A program made the position numbers and the translations under genes. Under the pieces are notes generated by a model. It saw nothing but the letters and a program-made list of their open reading frames with translations. It ran no database searches and was not told the origin of the DNA. This document shows positions 25,215 through 36,157 of a DNA stretch of 64,000 nt, piece by piece. Position 1 is the first letter of the stretch; every line of letters starts with the position of its first letter. Source of the stretch: Cyclaneusma minus (lineage: Eukaryota > Ascomycota > Leotiomycetes > Marthamycetales > Marthamycetaceae); assembly GCA_037179335.1 (NCBI GenBank), contig JAKZHN010000013.1, positions 1,039,740 to 1,103,739 on the forward strand. Reading direction: 5' to 3'.

Positions 25215-28200
25215 CTTGGAAGTAGAATAGCTTCTACAGAAACAATGGAGAGGAAGGTGTAAGCAAGAATAGAGGACGACGAACAATTTGCCCTCACCAG
25301 AACGCAAAATGACCACGACAGAAGGAGAACAAAGCGGCACAGACGGTATATTAATCCGTCATCTCACCATCGACTGCCGGAGGTTTTCTTACGAGATGCT
25401 ACAGAAACTTAACTATGACACAACAAATTGCAACTGGCTCAAGTAGTAGTGTTAGAGTGCCGACCCTCACGTGAGGTACGCGATGCCAATAATGGCATGG
25501 TCGTGACACAGAGAAATGCCTCTATTTTAGGTTTCTGGCTGGATGCCGCATCTGGTGCCGCTAGTCAAAGCTTGGGTTGTGGGGTGCGGATTCTACCCGT
25601 CCGGGGAAACCTGGAGAAATCCACCACTTCTGGCTGCGAATTGTTGACTAAATTATGATGTTTCTGCATCGGGAGTCTTGGTCTGATGTAATGATAATCC
25701 TTTTTCCACGGTGAATGAAGCGAAACTTCGTGGATATTGATTCCGCGAACTTGAGTCTATGGACGAGAAGAACACTACATGATGTCTTGCGCTAGATGTA
25801 GTTCTTGAGATGCCAACAACCTGACAAGGCAGCAGCATGAGTATTTTCCATAACGAAATAAAATAAGTAAAGATAAGAACAAAATTCACAAAGAGTTTTA
25901 CTTAGATTTTCGGACTCACCTACCGTTCCAATCTTCGTGATTGACTCGTGCGAGGACTAATTCGGCAGCGGTGAGAAGCCAGTTCTAGAGTGCAATATTC
26001 ACACTGGTTGTCTCGGTGTATTACAAACGTCTATCCCAATCATGTCTCCAGGCAAATGCTTCTAGTTGTGCATTTTTTGACTGAATACGAGCAGCATTGC
26101 AAACAGTTGAATGCGCATCACTGATACAGCAAGAAATTATGAAGAGGAACTTCAGAGTCTGATAACAGGTGCCAGATAAGAAATCCGAGCAGGCGGATAG
26201 CAATTGAAAACGTAGCTGCAAACGTGAAGTTCTTAGAGATGCACAAGGACTTCTCTTGCTGATCATAGCTGCGGGTTGCCGAGGTCCCTTGAAGTAATCA
26301 GAAGTGAGCGTGTAAATGGTAGTTCAGCTCGAGTCGGCTTTGTCAAGATCAAGTAGCACCCAAGCAGTAAAGACTTTGTTCTCCATGGTGCTCGCAGCTC
26401 GGCGCAGATGCGAAAAGAAAAGCTCGAGGTTAAGAGACGCGAATACACGCCATCAGAACTTTTTGGGTGCCCTACCTACTCCCATACAGCGACATGAAGT
26501 CCGGTGAAAAGGGAAAGTGCAAGCGCGAGTTGTGAAGCTGGAAAGACACAGCTCTGGCGCTGAATTAGAAAATCGTCCGAAGTAAAGAGATGAGTGGCGA
26601 TGTGGTAACAGTTGAGCCTGATGGACTCGAAACTTGCCGTTATTGAAATTCCGCGAGAAAAGATCGTCCCCGGTCATGTTGGTGACAACCAATAAGGGTG
26701 AAAACTCCCGCGTGGATGAGACGACTGGGTAGATATCCTAAGCCCCGAACCTTTCTGGGAAGACGGCCAACCGGAACGCTAGAAGGGAATGCTTACGGAT
26801 GCGACTTCCAGAAGCCTCCGCCGCGGAGCCTCCGCGGTATAACAAAACGCTTGCTTAGACTTCAAAATCTCTGCGCCCTGTTCGTGGGGGTGCAGTTATC
26901 CCAGTTCCGACGTCTTGGTTGCCCGCCCATCGGGTGATTGACTGGAGATCTTCGCATCTGGGTGATGCAGAGAGAGCCACACTGACAGAAGTGCAGACCA
27001 TCACTGGTAAAAATCCATTTGAGGCGTTTCTTACCCCTGAAGGTGCCTAACGGCGACGCCTCACCGGGTGCCGGTACAGGAACTCAACGGCTCCTGACCA
27101 TCTCTGAGACATCGAGGGGGTGGCACACAAAATCTAGGGAGACATAGGTATCGCCCATGCATAAGATCACGAGCTCTCCCAGGCTTGGGCGAGCAAGGGC
27201 TCCTCATTGGGTCTTCTCGATTTCAGAGGCAGCCAGGGGGGTGATTGAGGGGTTTATTCTGAAGCGTGGTCGGCAGTGGCAGTATAAACCACCATCTCCA
27301 GTACGCCTTGAGATCCGCATAGGGGTAGGCGCCTTGGTAAATGATTGTTCACTGCGTCATATTAGCACTTTTGGAGGAGAATGGTCGGAGTCGCTGATAT
27401 TCGGTGGACGGTGAGCCTCAGCTCCGACATTCTGCAAAGATCTTCCAGAAGACACACGAGTCCCCATGATGAACCGATTGTTGACCACAAGGTGTCCTGT
27501 GAAGCAGAACCATGAACTTTAGACTAGGCTTGTGGCCCTATCGGAGTTAAGCCGTGAGCCGGGCATCCTAAGCGCTGTCGAACGTGATGACAGCGGCTGT
27601 GCACGAGCTGACAACGTGGATACAAGGAACTGGCACACAGTGTCCTCCTGTATTATGAAGCAGTGGTCGGAGAAGATGAAAAGAATGCTCAACAGTCAAG
27701 GAGACGTGCCGGGGAAGCGTGCTGCTATGCCATGGAACACCCTCTGAATGATTCCATGCATAGAAAATACTTCAGCACCACTTGGCAGATCTCGGTAGCA
27801 TCATGCTTTGTATGTGGGCTGGGGGAGATGTACAAGGCACGTTGCAGTACACCGCCAACAGCTCCAGGACAATACTTAGCTGTGTGGATGTCAGATTGAA
27901 CTTTGACACACCGCTTCTCGGGAGGATAAGGGATTTTAGGAAATGATATTGACGAAGGAAATATTTTCGTTGCACCGTCCAATTTTTATAATGTGAGTCA
28001 GACCTACGAATTGGAAGCATAAGTAAAAATGACGAGGTGCTAAATTCGGACCCAAGATGGGTAAAAGTGACTTGCACATGAGTCAACCCAAACATCATGA
28101 TATGGTGTGGATACTAGTTGCCACCGACCAGGTATTGGGACAGATGATGGCTAAAGTTGTAAGAAGCGCCAGATCCTGAACTTTCGATAGGTGAAACCAG

Positions 28201-31180
28201 GCAGACGGAACCAGATAATCCTGGTTACTTGCAGAGATCATCGAAGCCACGCGCCCCTCCGATGGCCCGCGTAGCTTTCTGTATGGCGTTGTGACAGCGA
28301 TGAATGGCTTCTTGGAACGCAGCAAAGAAGCCTGACACCCGCACAGATAGACAGCCTTCTCAAATGAGCGGTACGACCCGTCCTGAAGCGGAAGATTGAA
28401 AGAAGGGTTGAAGTTGAGGATATGGGTTGACCCGTACTAGGTTTTCGTTGGTTAAACCAAGTAGCTGGTAGCGCAAGCCTTACCCGCTCGTGTTACTGGG
28501 GATTCTGGGGGACCAAGGCGGATCTGGGGCCATCAGAATATGTGGGAAGGGACGCACTACCCCTCCCGTACCGCACAAGCACAACACTTAAGGAGGCGAG
28601 GGCGCTATACCTAGGACTTCAGATTCGGGTCTTGTGCTAAAGTTGTCTCAGATCATGACGAGGCCGTATCATCGTTCCAGAACTGCAATGGCATAATCGA
28701 AGACGATGGAAAACCGGGCTGTCCGAGGCGATGACAAGTTCAGCTCTGTGCCTCCATCCTCGGCCTGGGGAAGTCGAGCGGATGTGGAATTAGTGATCCG
28801 GGAATATAGCGAGCAGTGAAATATGGGCCCTGGTGTTTAGGAATCACCTTACCCCGGCCCTTGAAGAAGGCCCTTGTAGTAGGTAGCTCGTGTCCGGAGC
28901 GAGCCCCTCTCCTGGATACTGTCCTCCGCGTCTGTGTGACGTTGGGAAGAGTCCAGTTGATGAGGGTAGCATCAGTGTGGAGACTCTGCCTCCCACCAGT
29001 CTGGAAGGCAGGCAGACTGCGCTACGACAGGGCTTTCTCCGGCTATAGCGGGGATAGTCGTCGTGACAGATTTCGGGAGGCCAGGGCCACAGTTGGTGGT
29101 GGTGGTGAGCGCGCTGGTGATCAAGAGACGCGGCACTGTGCTCAGTTCCCGCGTCATCCTGCAGACGTTGCCGTCGACCTGGTGCTTTGGAAGCGTCGAA
29201 CCGATGGGCTGGATGTTCGTCCAGACTCGCTCCCGCTCCAGCGCATGATTCCCAAGGGTTGGACATTCTGCAGCGATCTGCGTCGGCGAATCACATCCCT
29301 CCCGCGCAGTCCAGCGGTGAAGACGTCCGTGCGCCTTTGCATGAGGACGACGGAGGTGCCGCTGGTGGAGGGGGGACGACAACGGGACTGCGCTTAAAAC
29401 GACGTGATGACGGGAACTACTGGCAAAACGCAGCAGGCCTGGATGGTGACGATGATATCCAATGCTCCGTCCTGCTCTCCAATGCCTCAAGGGCCTCCGA
29501 CTTTTCGAGGACGCATGTGCGGAGACCTCCAGCGGGCCATGTCGAATCGATGATCGTGTTCCGCTTGGACGAGCCAGCTCATCTGCCAGTCCTCTTGGCC
29601 CAGAGCCATCTGCTTCTCCGCAACGGGGAGATATTTCAGCTGCAGAGGTTGGGAGCTTGCCCTGAAGGCATCCTGGAGAGTGCATAACGGAGCACCAAAC
29701 GGAAATTCGATACAAGGGAGATGTGCCTATTCCGGGGCCTGCCGACAAGGGAAAGCGGGAAGCAGATATTCTTTGTTGAGTAAACAGTCATGCCATACCG
29801 CGGTTGATGAAGCATAGCAGGAGCACCTCGATTCTGGAAGTGTTGGTTGTACAACAATGAGGGGACCCTGGGAGCTTTCAGAGTGCTGGCAGCGGGCGAC
29901 GAGGCAGAACACATGCAAGGCTTAGAGCAGCCTTACAGCCAAAAAAGAGGACAACGCAAAGTCACATGATGAAGGAGAATGCAGAAGGAAAAGCAAGGAA
30001 GAAAGCGAAGAAGGGCCAGTGTCGAGTTGACGGCAGCCAATGTTGATGTTGAAATGTTGGAAAGATTGAATAGATTCGTGATTCATAGATTTCTTCAAGA
30101 GGCTCGCAACTACTTTAGTGCATTGTCCATACCACAAACGGTTAGCCTGGACGTCGGAAATCCGAATGCGCTAGCCCAATCCAGAGGATAATGTGCGCGC
30201 CTCGCGAGACGACACGAGCTCATCTTCTCAAACACTGACATTGAGCACTCTGAAGTTTTGGGCAATATCTCAAAGAGCGGTACTCTATCACACGTACTCT
30301 TCGCCGAAGACGAAACACGGCTTGCGTCCCGGGGTCCCAGTGGCCTCCCAAACACATCGTACCACGACCATGCATCTGGAATTGATCGATAGTGGCATGC
30401 TGCCTCCGCCAGTTCGGGCCGCCGTCAGTCGTCACTCGTTGCGTGGTGTATCATGATCCCAGCCGCTGTCGACTACGGATACTGCTGCGCCTACTAGGCG
30501 AGCTTTCTGTGAGGCGAGCTCAAGCATACAAGCACTTTATCTTCATGCATCCGTACGCGACCAAGAGATCTGCTTTATCTCTGCCCCGCTACCAAAACGG
30601 CTTCACCAGCACTGAGAAACCAATACCTTTGGACTCTTTTATGTCGCTTGATCCATTCCCGCAGCACACCCCGGCCCCCAAACGCTCTTTTGTATCACGG
30701 CCTCAGCTTCGAGTGTACCTCAGGCCAAGCATACTAGCTTTTCCCACATTATTGCATGTACAGTAAGTCGGAGCAGGGGCATACGTCTCCTCCCACCACC
30801 GGAAGGGAAAATGCGGCACTCATCTGCATACACGTCTCTAAACTTGAGAGGCACCCAGGCACCGCGGCTGTGTTCCTGTTGCGTGCCCCTGACTAATATG
30901 ACCCAGCACCAGCTAACCTGTGGCAGACATGGTCTCTAGCCGGCAGAATTATAAACATCCTTAGACCTGACTTACAAACACTAGACCTTTCCTTCTCCCT
31001 GCTCCTTGCTCACTCCATCTCCTGGAGTTTTACTTACTTGGTCTTTTCCAGGCTTGTCTCATGCCCCCTAAATTGACAAGTCATATCATTGATGCCATCC
31101 TCTGACGCTTTTCTCCTTACAGCTCTGCTTTTGTCTTCCCCAGCAGCAGCGATCGGATCATCGGACTACCGATTTGCAGG
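25215..31180. other. gene desert of about 6 kb
   Basis: No gene could be supported. Base composition is ordinary, unlike the AT isochore at the right end, and many ORFs of 60-260 codons occur on both strands. The longest, 28972-29748 on the minus strand (258 codons) and 28816-29397 on the plus strand (193 codons), overlap each other and have no family motif or convincing codon pattern. The desert ends in the T/C-rich upstream region of the homeobox gene, with a TATAAACA element near 30950. It could contain non-coding RNAs, decayed genes or fast-evolving accessory genes that cannot be recognised by eye. Confidence 0.35.
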
Positions 31181-34100
31181 ATGGTCACCGTCCATGAAAT
31201 GGACGAATTCTTCAATTTCGACGAAGCCACCAATGTTCCGGCGCTGCCGTCCGGTCAGTATCCAGGCTCTACTTTTGGTTTTGATATTGGACTTGCTTCG
31301 GCAGACCCGGACAATGACGAAGACGCATTTCAGTCACTTCAACATTATACTGAGGATCTCTCTATGATGAATGCATTCCCGATGACGGCGAGTATCCCTG
31401 ACCAGCAACCAACGCATCTATCCATGAGAGCACCCATCAGAGACCACGTCAATTGGGTCAGCAAGAACGCCACTTTGAAGTTTGAACGACGATGTGAGCG
31501 ATGCTGTTCTCGACATCTCGAATGCACGAATCTGCGTGGTTCTCCCAGTCGCGACGAGTCCTGTCTGAACTGCCATACTATGTCTGTGGAGTGCAGCCGA
31601 AGCTCCAGGAGGCGAGACACCTTTCCAATGCCAGCAATCCCGTCCATTTCCCGGACTTACACAAACGAGGCAAGAAGATCAGGTGTCACCAAAGCAGTAA
31701 CCAATGATGCTCGGAGGCAGAAGAGAAGAGTTGAAGGGAGTGACTCACCCAGACACAGCCCAAAACTGGACGCACTTGAGATCCCACAAGCCAAAATCGG
31801 AGCTAGGTTCTCGCGCGAGGCAGTGAAGGTATTGAAAAATTGGCTGTCAGCTCATCATCGCCATCCTTACCCCACGGACGAGGAGAAAGGTCACCTTACA
31901 CAGCAAACAGGTTTGAACAAGACGCAAATCACCAATTGGCTGGCTAACGCACGGCGCCGTGGCAAAGCCAAAACAGTTGCTGCAACTTCTTCCCCAACAA
32001 CCCCCAGTTCTGCTCGTGCCATGGACATCCCCATACCTTCCGTCAGTCACAGTTTGCTTCCGATGGAAAGATGGGAGAGCTCCCCTCCTGAAAACGATGG
32101 AGCATCCCTGACGGCTATAGCCAAGGCCGTCAAAGCTTCGAGTATTTCGACGGGCCACGAAAGCCCTTTCAGCTACATCAACACCGATGACGGCTCGGGC
32201 CGCTCCGTCAGACAGGCTTCTTCGGCCAGCAGTGTGGGAGAGAAATCAAGTCTCTCATCAGCATTTTCTCACCACTCACGAGGTTCCTTCGGTTCCTTTG
32301 GCAAGAGAGGCCGGCGCCGTCGCAGGAGACAGGCTCCAAAGCAGTCACTGAACTCTCTGGTCGCAGTACCGAGGCAATTTCAGTGTACATTCTGCACCGA
32401 AACATTCAAGACGAAGCATGATTGGCAGAGACATGAAAAATCTTTACACTTGTCTCTCGAGCGGTGGGTCTGTGCTCCAAGCGGGCCAACAGTACCTCAC
32501 AAGGAGCACAATCATCTCGCATGTGTTTTCTGCGGACTACCGAATCCAGATATGACTCATATGGAGACACACAACTACTCCGGCTGTTTGGAAAGGTCAC
32601 TCGAAGAGAGAACATTCTATCGAAAAGATCATCTACGCCAACATTTGAGACTTGTCCATGACACGAGCAAGTTCCTGAACTGGTCTATGGACTCGTGGAA
32701 AGCCGCTACGCCAGAGATTCGCTCCCGCTGTGGGTTTTGTGGGATCTTGATGGATACATGGGGTCTGAGGGTGGACCACCTCGCCGAGCACTTCAAGACA
32801 GGAAAGACAATGGCTGATTGGAAAGGAGATTGGGGATTCGACCCTCAAGTGACAGATATGGTGGAAAACGGTATTCCACCATGTAAGTATCCATTCCACC
32901 ATTGAACCGACGATCAGCTGCTGGTAATCTTGAAAGCTAACAATCCCGACAGATCTGATACACAATGAACGAGTCACTCCTAATCCCTTTGAGGTGAACC
33001 GAGTCAACCCAGACCAGCCGACGCAAGCCTACGATATTCTAAAAGTTGGCCTCATGAACTATGTGGACCGGCACGTCGTTATTGGACATCGGCCAACCGA
33101 TGCAGAGTTACAACTCGAAGGGTGTCGCATTATTCTTGGAACAGATGCTTCTATCATACCACCGACCCGAGACCCGTCACATGCAATGTGGCTCGCCGAT
33201 CTCTTTGACGTCTTTGATGATTCCGTCAGGTTTGGCCGGTACGATTCCACTTCTTCGCCTTCAGATATCCGTCGACCATCGGATAATCTGGATTCTACCC
33301 TTGAGAAACAGCTCCGTAGCTACGTCAATTTGCAACTCCCCAAAGGAATATCTCCAACGGATGCCGCGCTAAGGGAAGAAGCCTGTCTGCTAATAGCCAC
33401 GACAGAGTCCATGTCCAGCTTTCCTTGCGAGACGGCGGCAAACTGGCTTCAGTACCTTGTCAATACTTCCTTCACTTGGATTGTGCGTTTCAGGAGTCGC
33501 ATCGGCCTACCTCTAGCCACGGGTCTGAGCGGACTTTCTGATCAACTGCCCACCCAGTCCAACGGCACATCAAAGCTAGAAGCTGAGCTAGCATCGTACA
33601 TGAATATTCAGAGGGCTATTGGAATAGTGCCTTCGGATTCTGACATTCAATACCAGGCTAGGTGGATTGTATATGGCAGCGGTGCCTCCTGGAATCGCAC
33701 ATCAGCTGACAATCCTGAATGGCTGTTGCGTTTTAAGCAGTCTCGAGGCCTCGAAGCAACGGATAGCTCAGGTCAGACCGTTGTCTCCTCCACTTGGAAT
33801 GGTAAGCAAGCCGATACCAACATGTCTCTTGAGTTTTCTTCGGCCCCAGTTACCGAGCAGACATTCTGTCACTGGGATGTTGAACGCTTCATGTTCGAGC
33901 GTCAGACCCGAATATCCACAAACCCGTCGTCTCAAGCCACAAGCCCTTCTTCCTCAGGCCCCTCATCGTACGCGCCCCGCCGCATCGGCCCTCTACGGTA
34001 CTTTATCAATGATGTAAACTGCTACCGCCGCCTCGAACGCGCCCTCTCTCGTTTCGTCGCCTCCTGCATATCTTCCCATTCACCCAACCCACACTTGCCT

Positions 34101-34901
34101 TCTGATGAAGAACTACGACGACAAGCGCGCTGGATCATCTTCGACGACGACGATCCATGGAACCAAACTTGCGCCGATAATGCCGAATGGCTTCTGCGCT
34201 TCAAGCGCTCGCACGGCCTCGCCCCTCCTACCGGTCCAGGCCTGCCTGCTCAGGGAGATGAAGGTGGAGAGAGTTGGGATGTAAGGTATGGCGGTACAGG
34301 GTTCAGCCCGCCGTATGTGCATGCGCGTTTGCCAGTGAGGGAATACGAGGAGGAGACTGTGCCTGTAATGATCAATAAAAGAGATGGCACAAGCAGGACA
34401 TTCGAGATCAAGAAGGAGACGGGTAATAGCTACCTGCGAGGTTTGAAGGACAGGTACAGTGGCATGGCAAATGTGTTTTGCTCGCGCGAGCTGGAAAGCG
34501 AGCTGAATGGATATGTAAATCGATGCTTAGCTCAGGGGCATATGCCCAACGATGACGAGTTGAAGACTTGCGCGAGAAAGGTACTGGGAATGTCAAGGAC
34601 AGCAGTGGACGACCAGGACCTGCTGCATAAGTTCAAGGCTATAAGAGGCATTGTGGGGGCCGGTATGACGGCTCAGGGATTGGTGTCGCCAGTTTCAGGG
34701 ATGGGAGCGGCTTGGGGCGAGAGTGGCTTCGCGTATGAGCAGATGTCTGGGATGGGGAGGGATAGGGTGCTTGGAATTCCTGTCTCTGCTCCGTCTACAG
34801 CAGTGAGCCTGGGTGGTACGTCGACGGGTGGGCAGCCCGGACAGGGAAAGCAACAAATTGGTACAGATGCTGGCGGAGATGCCATGGAGGGTCTGTTGTA
34901 G
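31181..34901 (+). CDS. TALE-homeodomain and C2H2 zinc-finger transcription factor with five HTH-like repeats
   Basis: Exons 31181-32882 and 32953-34901 (70-nt intron, GTAAGT...CGACAG) encode 1216 residues; an in-frame start at 31199 (MDEFFNFDE) is equally possible. Features in order: a Cys cluster C105-x2-C-x6-C-x12-C-x2-C-x6-C138 with the exact Zn2Cys6 spacing but few of the usual basic residues. A homeodomain at about 204-262 follows, with the TALE insertion HRHPYPTDEEK and helix 3 ITNWLANARRR (Leu replaces the usual Phe). A basic run (GRRRRRRRQ) precedes a C2H2 finger C402/C405/H418/H423, a non-canonical Cys/His region (448-493) and a finger-like C517/C520/H533/H537. The C-terminal half has five related units at about 593-655, 684-752, 776-834, 928-990 and 1080-1134. 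Their shared pattern, P-(S/T)-D-x-E-L...A-R-x-I...W-L-x-x-F-K-x-x-x-G-(L/I), resembles CENP-B/Tc5 helix-turn-helix domains. Nuclear DNA binding is strongly implied; targets are unknown. Confidence 0.88.
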
Positions 34902-34944
34902 AGAGAGGAAGAACAGACCACGGTGAAAAGTCTCGAAGTATCTA

Positions 34945-35514
34945 TTACCATATCTCTATAGATGAGTTGCCGTTCTTGACCTGAGAGTTGAGACCTGATA
35001 AGCAAGCTACCTTTGTCTTGGGCCTGAGAATGAGATATAACAAAAATTCGAAAGACATACCGGCAACCCTTGGTCCCGATGTCTCACTCTCAGTGTCTCG
35101 CTTCAGGTATTTGACCGGCTGTCTGACAAATGACACGATTGACAACAAGGCAGACTCAGAAGCCCCTTCCTTCCAAGTTCCCTTCGAGGTGTCTGGCTGC
35201 TCGTTGGCCGAGCTATAGGGTTCGTTGGTGGTTTTGGCATGCGCTTTAATCTTTGTGACTCCAAGCTTCTGGGTCATAACACCGGAAAGGATGGCGCACT
35301 TGAGGATAGTGTGCCGGCCAAGATGCTCCGATGGGAGACTGTTCTCGAAAACCTCGATGGACCAAGCAAGTAGGTAGTTCTTGTAGACTGGGTTCGTCAA
35401 CCAAGAGTAGAAATGGGTGAGCAAAGCAAGCTCCTTCACTTTGGTAGGGCGCACTGGAACCGACCAGGCGTTCAGAAGCTTCTTCACACCCCAACTGCTG
35501 CTTGAGGCTTGCAT
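34945..35514 (-). CDS. hypothetical protein, doubtful
   Basis: A 189-codon ORF opening MQASSSSWGVKKLLNAW, with an aromatic-rich stretch (THFYSWLTNPVYKNYLL) and a hydrophobic patch near the C-terminus (FEFLLYLILRP). No domain was recognised. Its stop lies only 43 bp from the stop of the transcription factor (convergent tail-to-tail), which is tolerable in fungi. The amino-acid composition is not obviously artefactual, but there is no second line of evidence such as splice sites or motifs. It may be a small real gene or a chance frame. Confidence 0.35.
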   Translation of the reverse strand: MQASSSSWGVKKLLNAWSVPVRPTKVKELALLTHFYSWLTNPVYKNYLLAWSIEVFENSLPSEHLGRHTILKCAILSGVMTQKLGVTKIKAHAKTTNEPYSSANEQPDTSKGTWKEGASESALLSIVSFVRQPVKYLKRDTESETSGPRVAGMSFEFLLYLILRPKTKVACLSGLNSQVKNGNSSIEIW

Positions 35515-36157
35515 TCTAGCAGCCTTCTGCTCATACTAGTCGACGGGTGAAGCCGACGGTACGGAGTTGAGTGCGCAGTGTTGTCATTCGGCAATGGTAA
35601 GAAAAGTCATGGCTGATATACGAGTAGAGAACCTAATTTCAACGATTAGAACACCGATACAAGAGCTGTGGTCTGGGCGGCAATGCACGACTTTGTTGTT
35701 GTCCCGGGCCCGGTTTGTAGACCCCGTTTCAGACGCCAAAAGCATGAGTTAACTTTACCTGTGTTCGATTCCAGGTGCCACCGGGGCACTTGGCCTTTTT
35801 TTGGGCTTTGTTTTTGGCGTTGCTTGGACGACTGAGTCGGTACGCATCGACGGCCCTTTGCTCCGGGCTAGGGCCCAAATTACCTGAGAGTTGAATATTT
35901 CAAGTTGGAAGAAAGTTGAAGTATCCCGATCAACTCGGAATATCCATCCCAAAGTAACTGGAACCACTCCACGTTGGTTACGGTATTCTAGATTACTCCG
36001 GAACCTATATCCCGAATGACTCTTGAAAGTTGAACTCGAATTTGCGACGACAGTATGAATTGCGCCGTAAAATACCAATATATTCGTTGCTCGTTTCCTA
36101 TTTTTTGTCATTCAAGCTGCAGACTTGTATGTCCAACGCGGCGAGGACTGCATAGCC
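35515..36157. other. intergenic, nothing firm
   Basis: Between the 5' end of the doubtful ORF and the 3' end of the lipid-hydrolase gene. A tRNA-B-box-like sequence occurs at about 35759-35782 but the rest of a tRNA is missing (see rejected items). Confidence 0.4.

Noticed and set aside
26811..26840. CCGCGGAGCCTCCGCGG inverted repeat as a possible regulatory operator
   Set aside because: A single short GC palindrome with no neighbouring gene start or second copy; not enough to call a site.
28816..29397. 193-codon plus-strand ORF
   Set aside because: Same segment as the minus-strand ORF above; no recognisable motif and no splice-site support.
28972..29748. 258-codon minus-strand ORF
   Set aside because: Overlaps long ORFs in other frames on both strands, has no domain, signal peptide or membrane segment, and its composition (His, Arg, Ser, Pro-rich) is typical of chance frames in GC-rich DNA.
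35757..35782. tRNA-like B box (GTTCGATTCC with ACCTG/CAGGT flanks)
   Set aside because: The T-arm would need an extra nucleotide, no A box or cloverleaf D and anticodon arms could be built upstream, and the nearest candidate 5' acceptor strand (35676) is about 100 nt away with a mismatch. At most a decayed tRNA-derived fragment.
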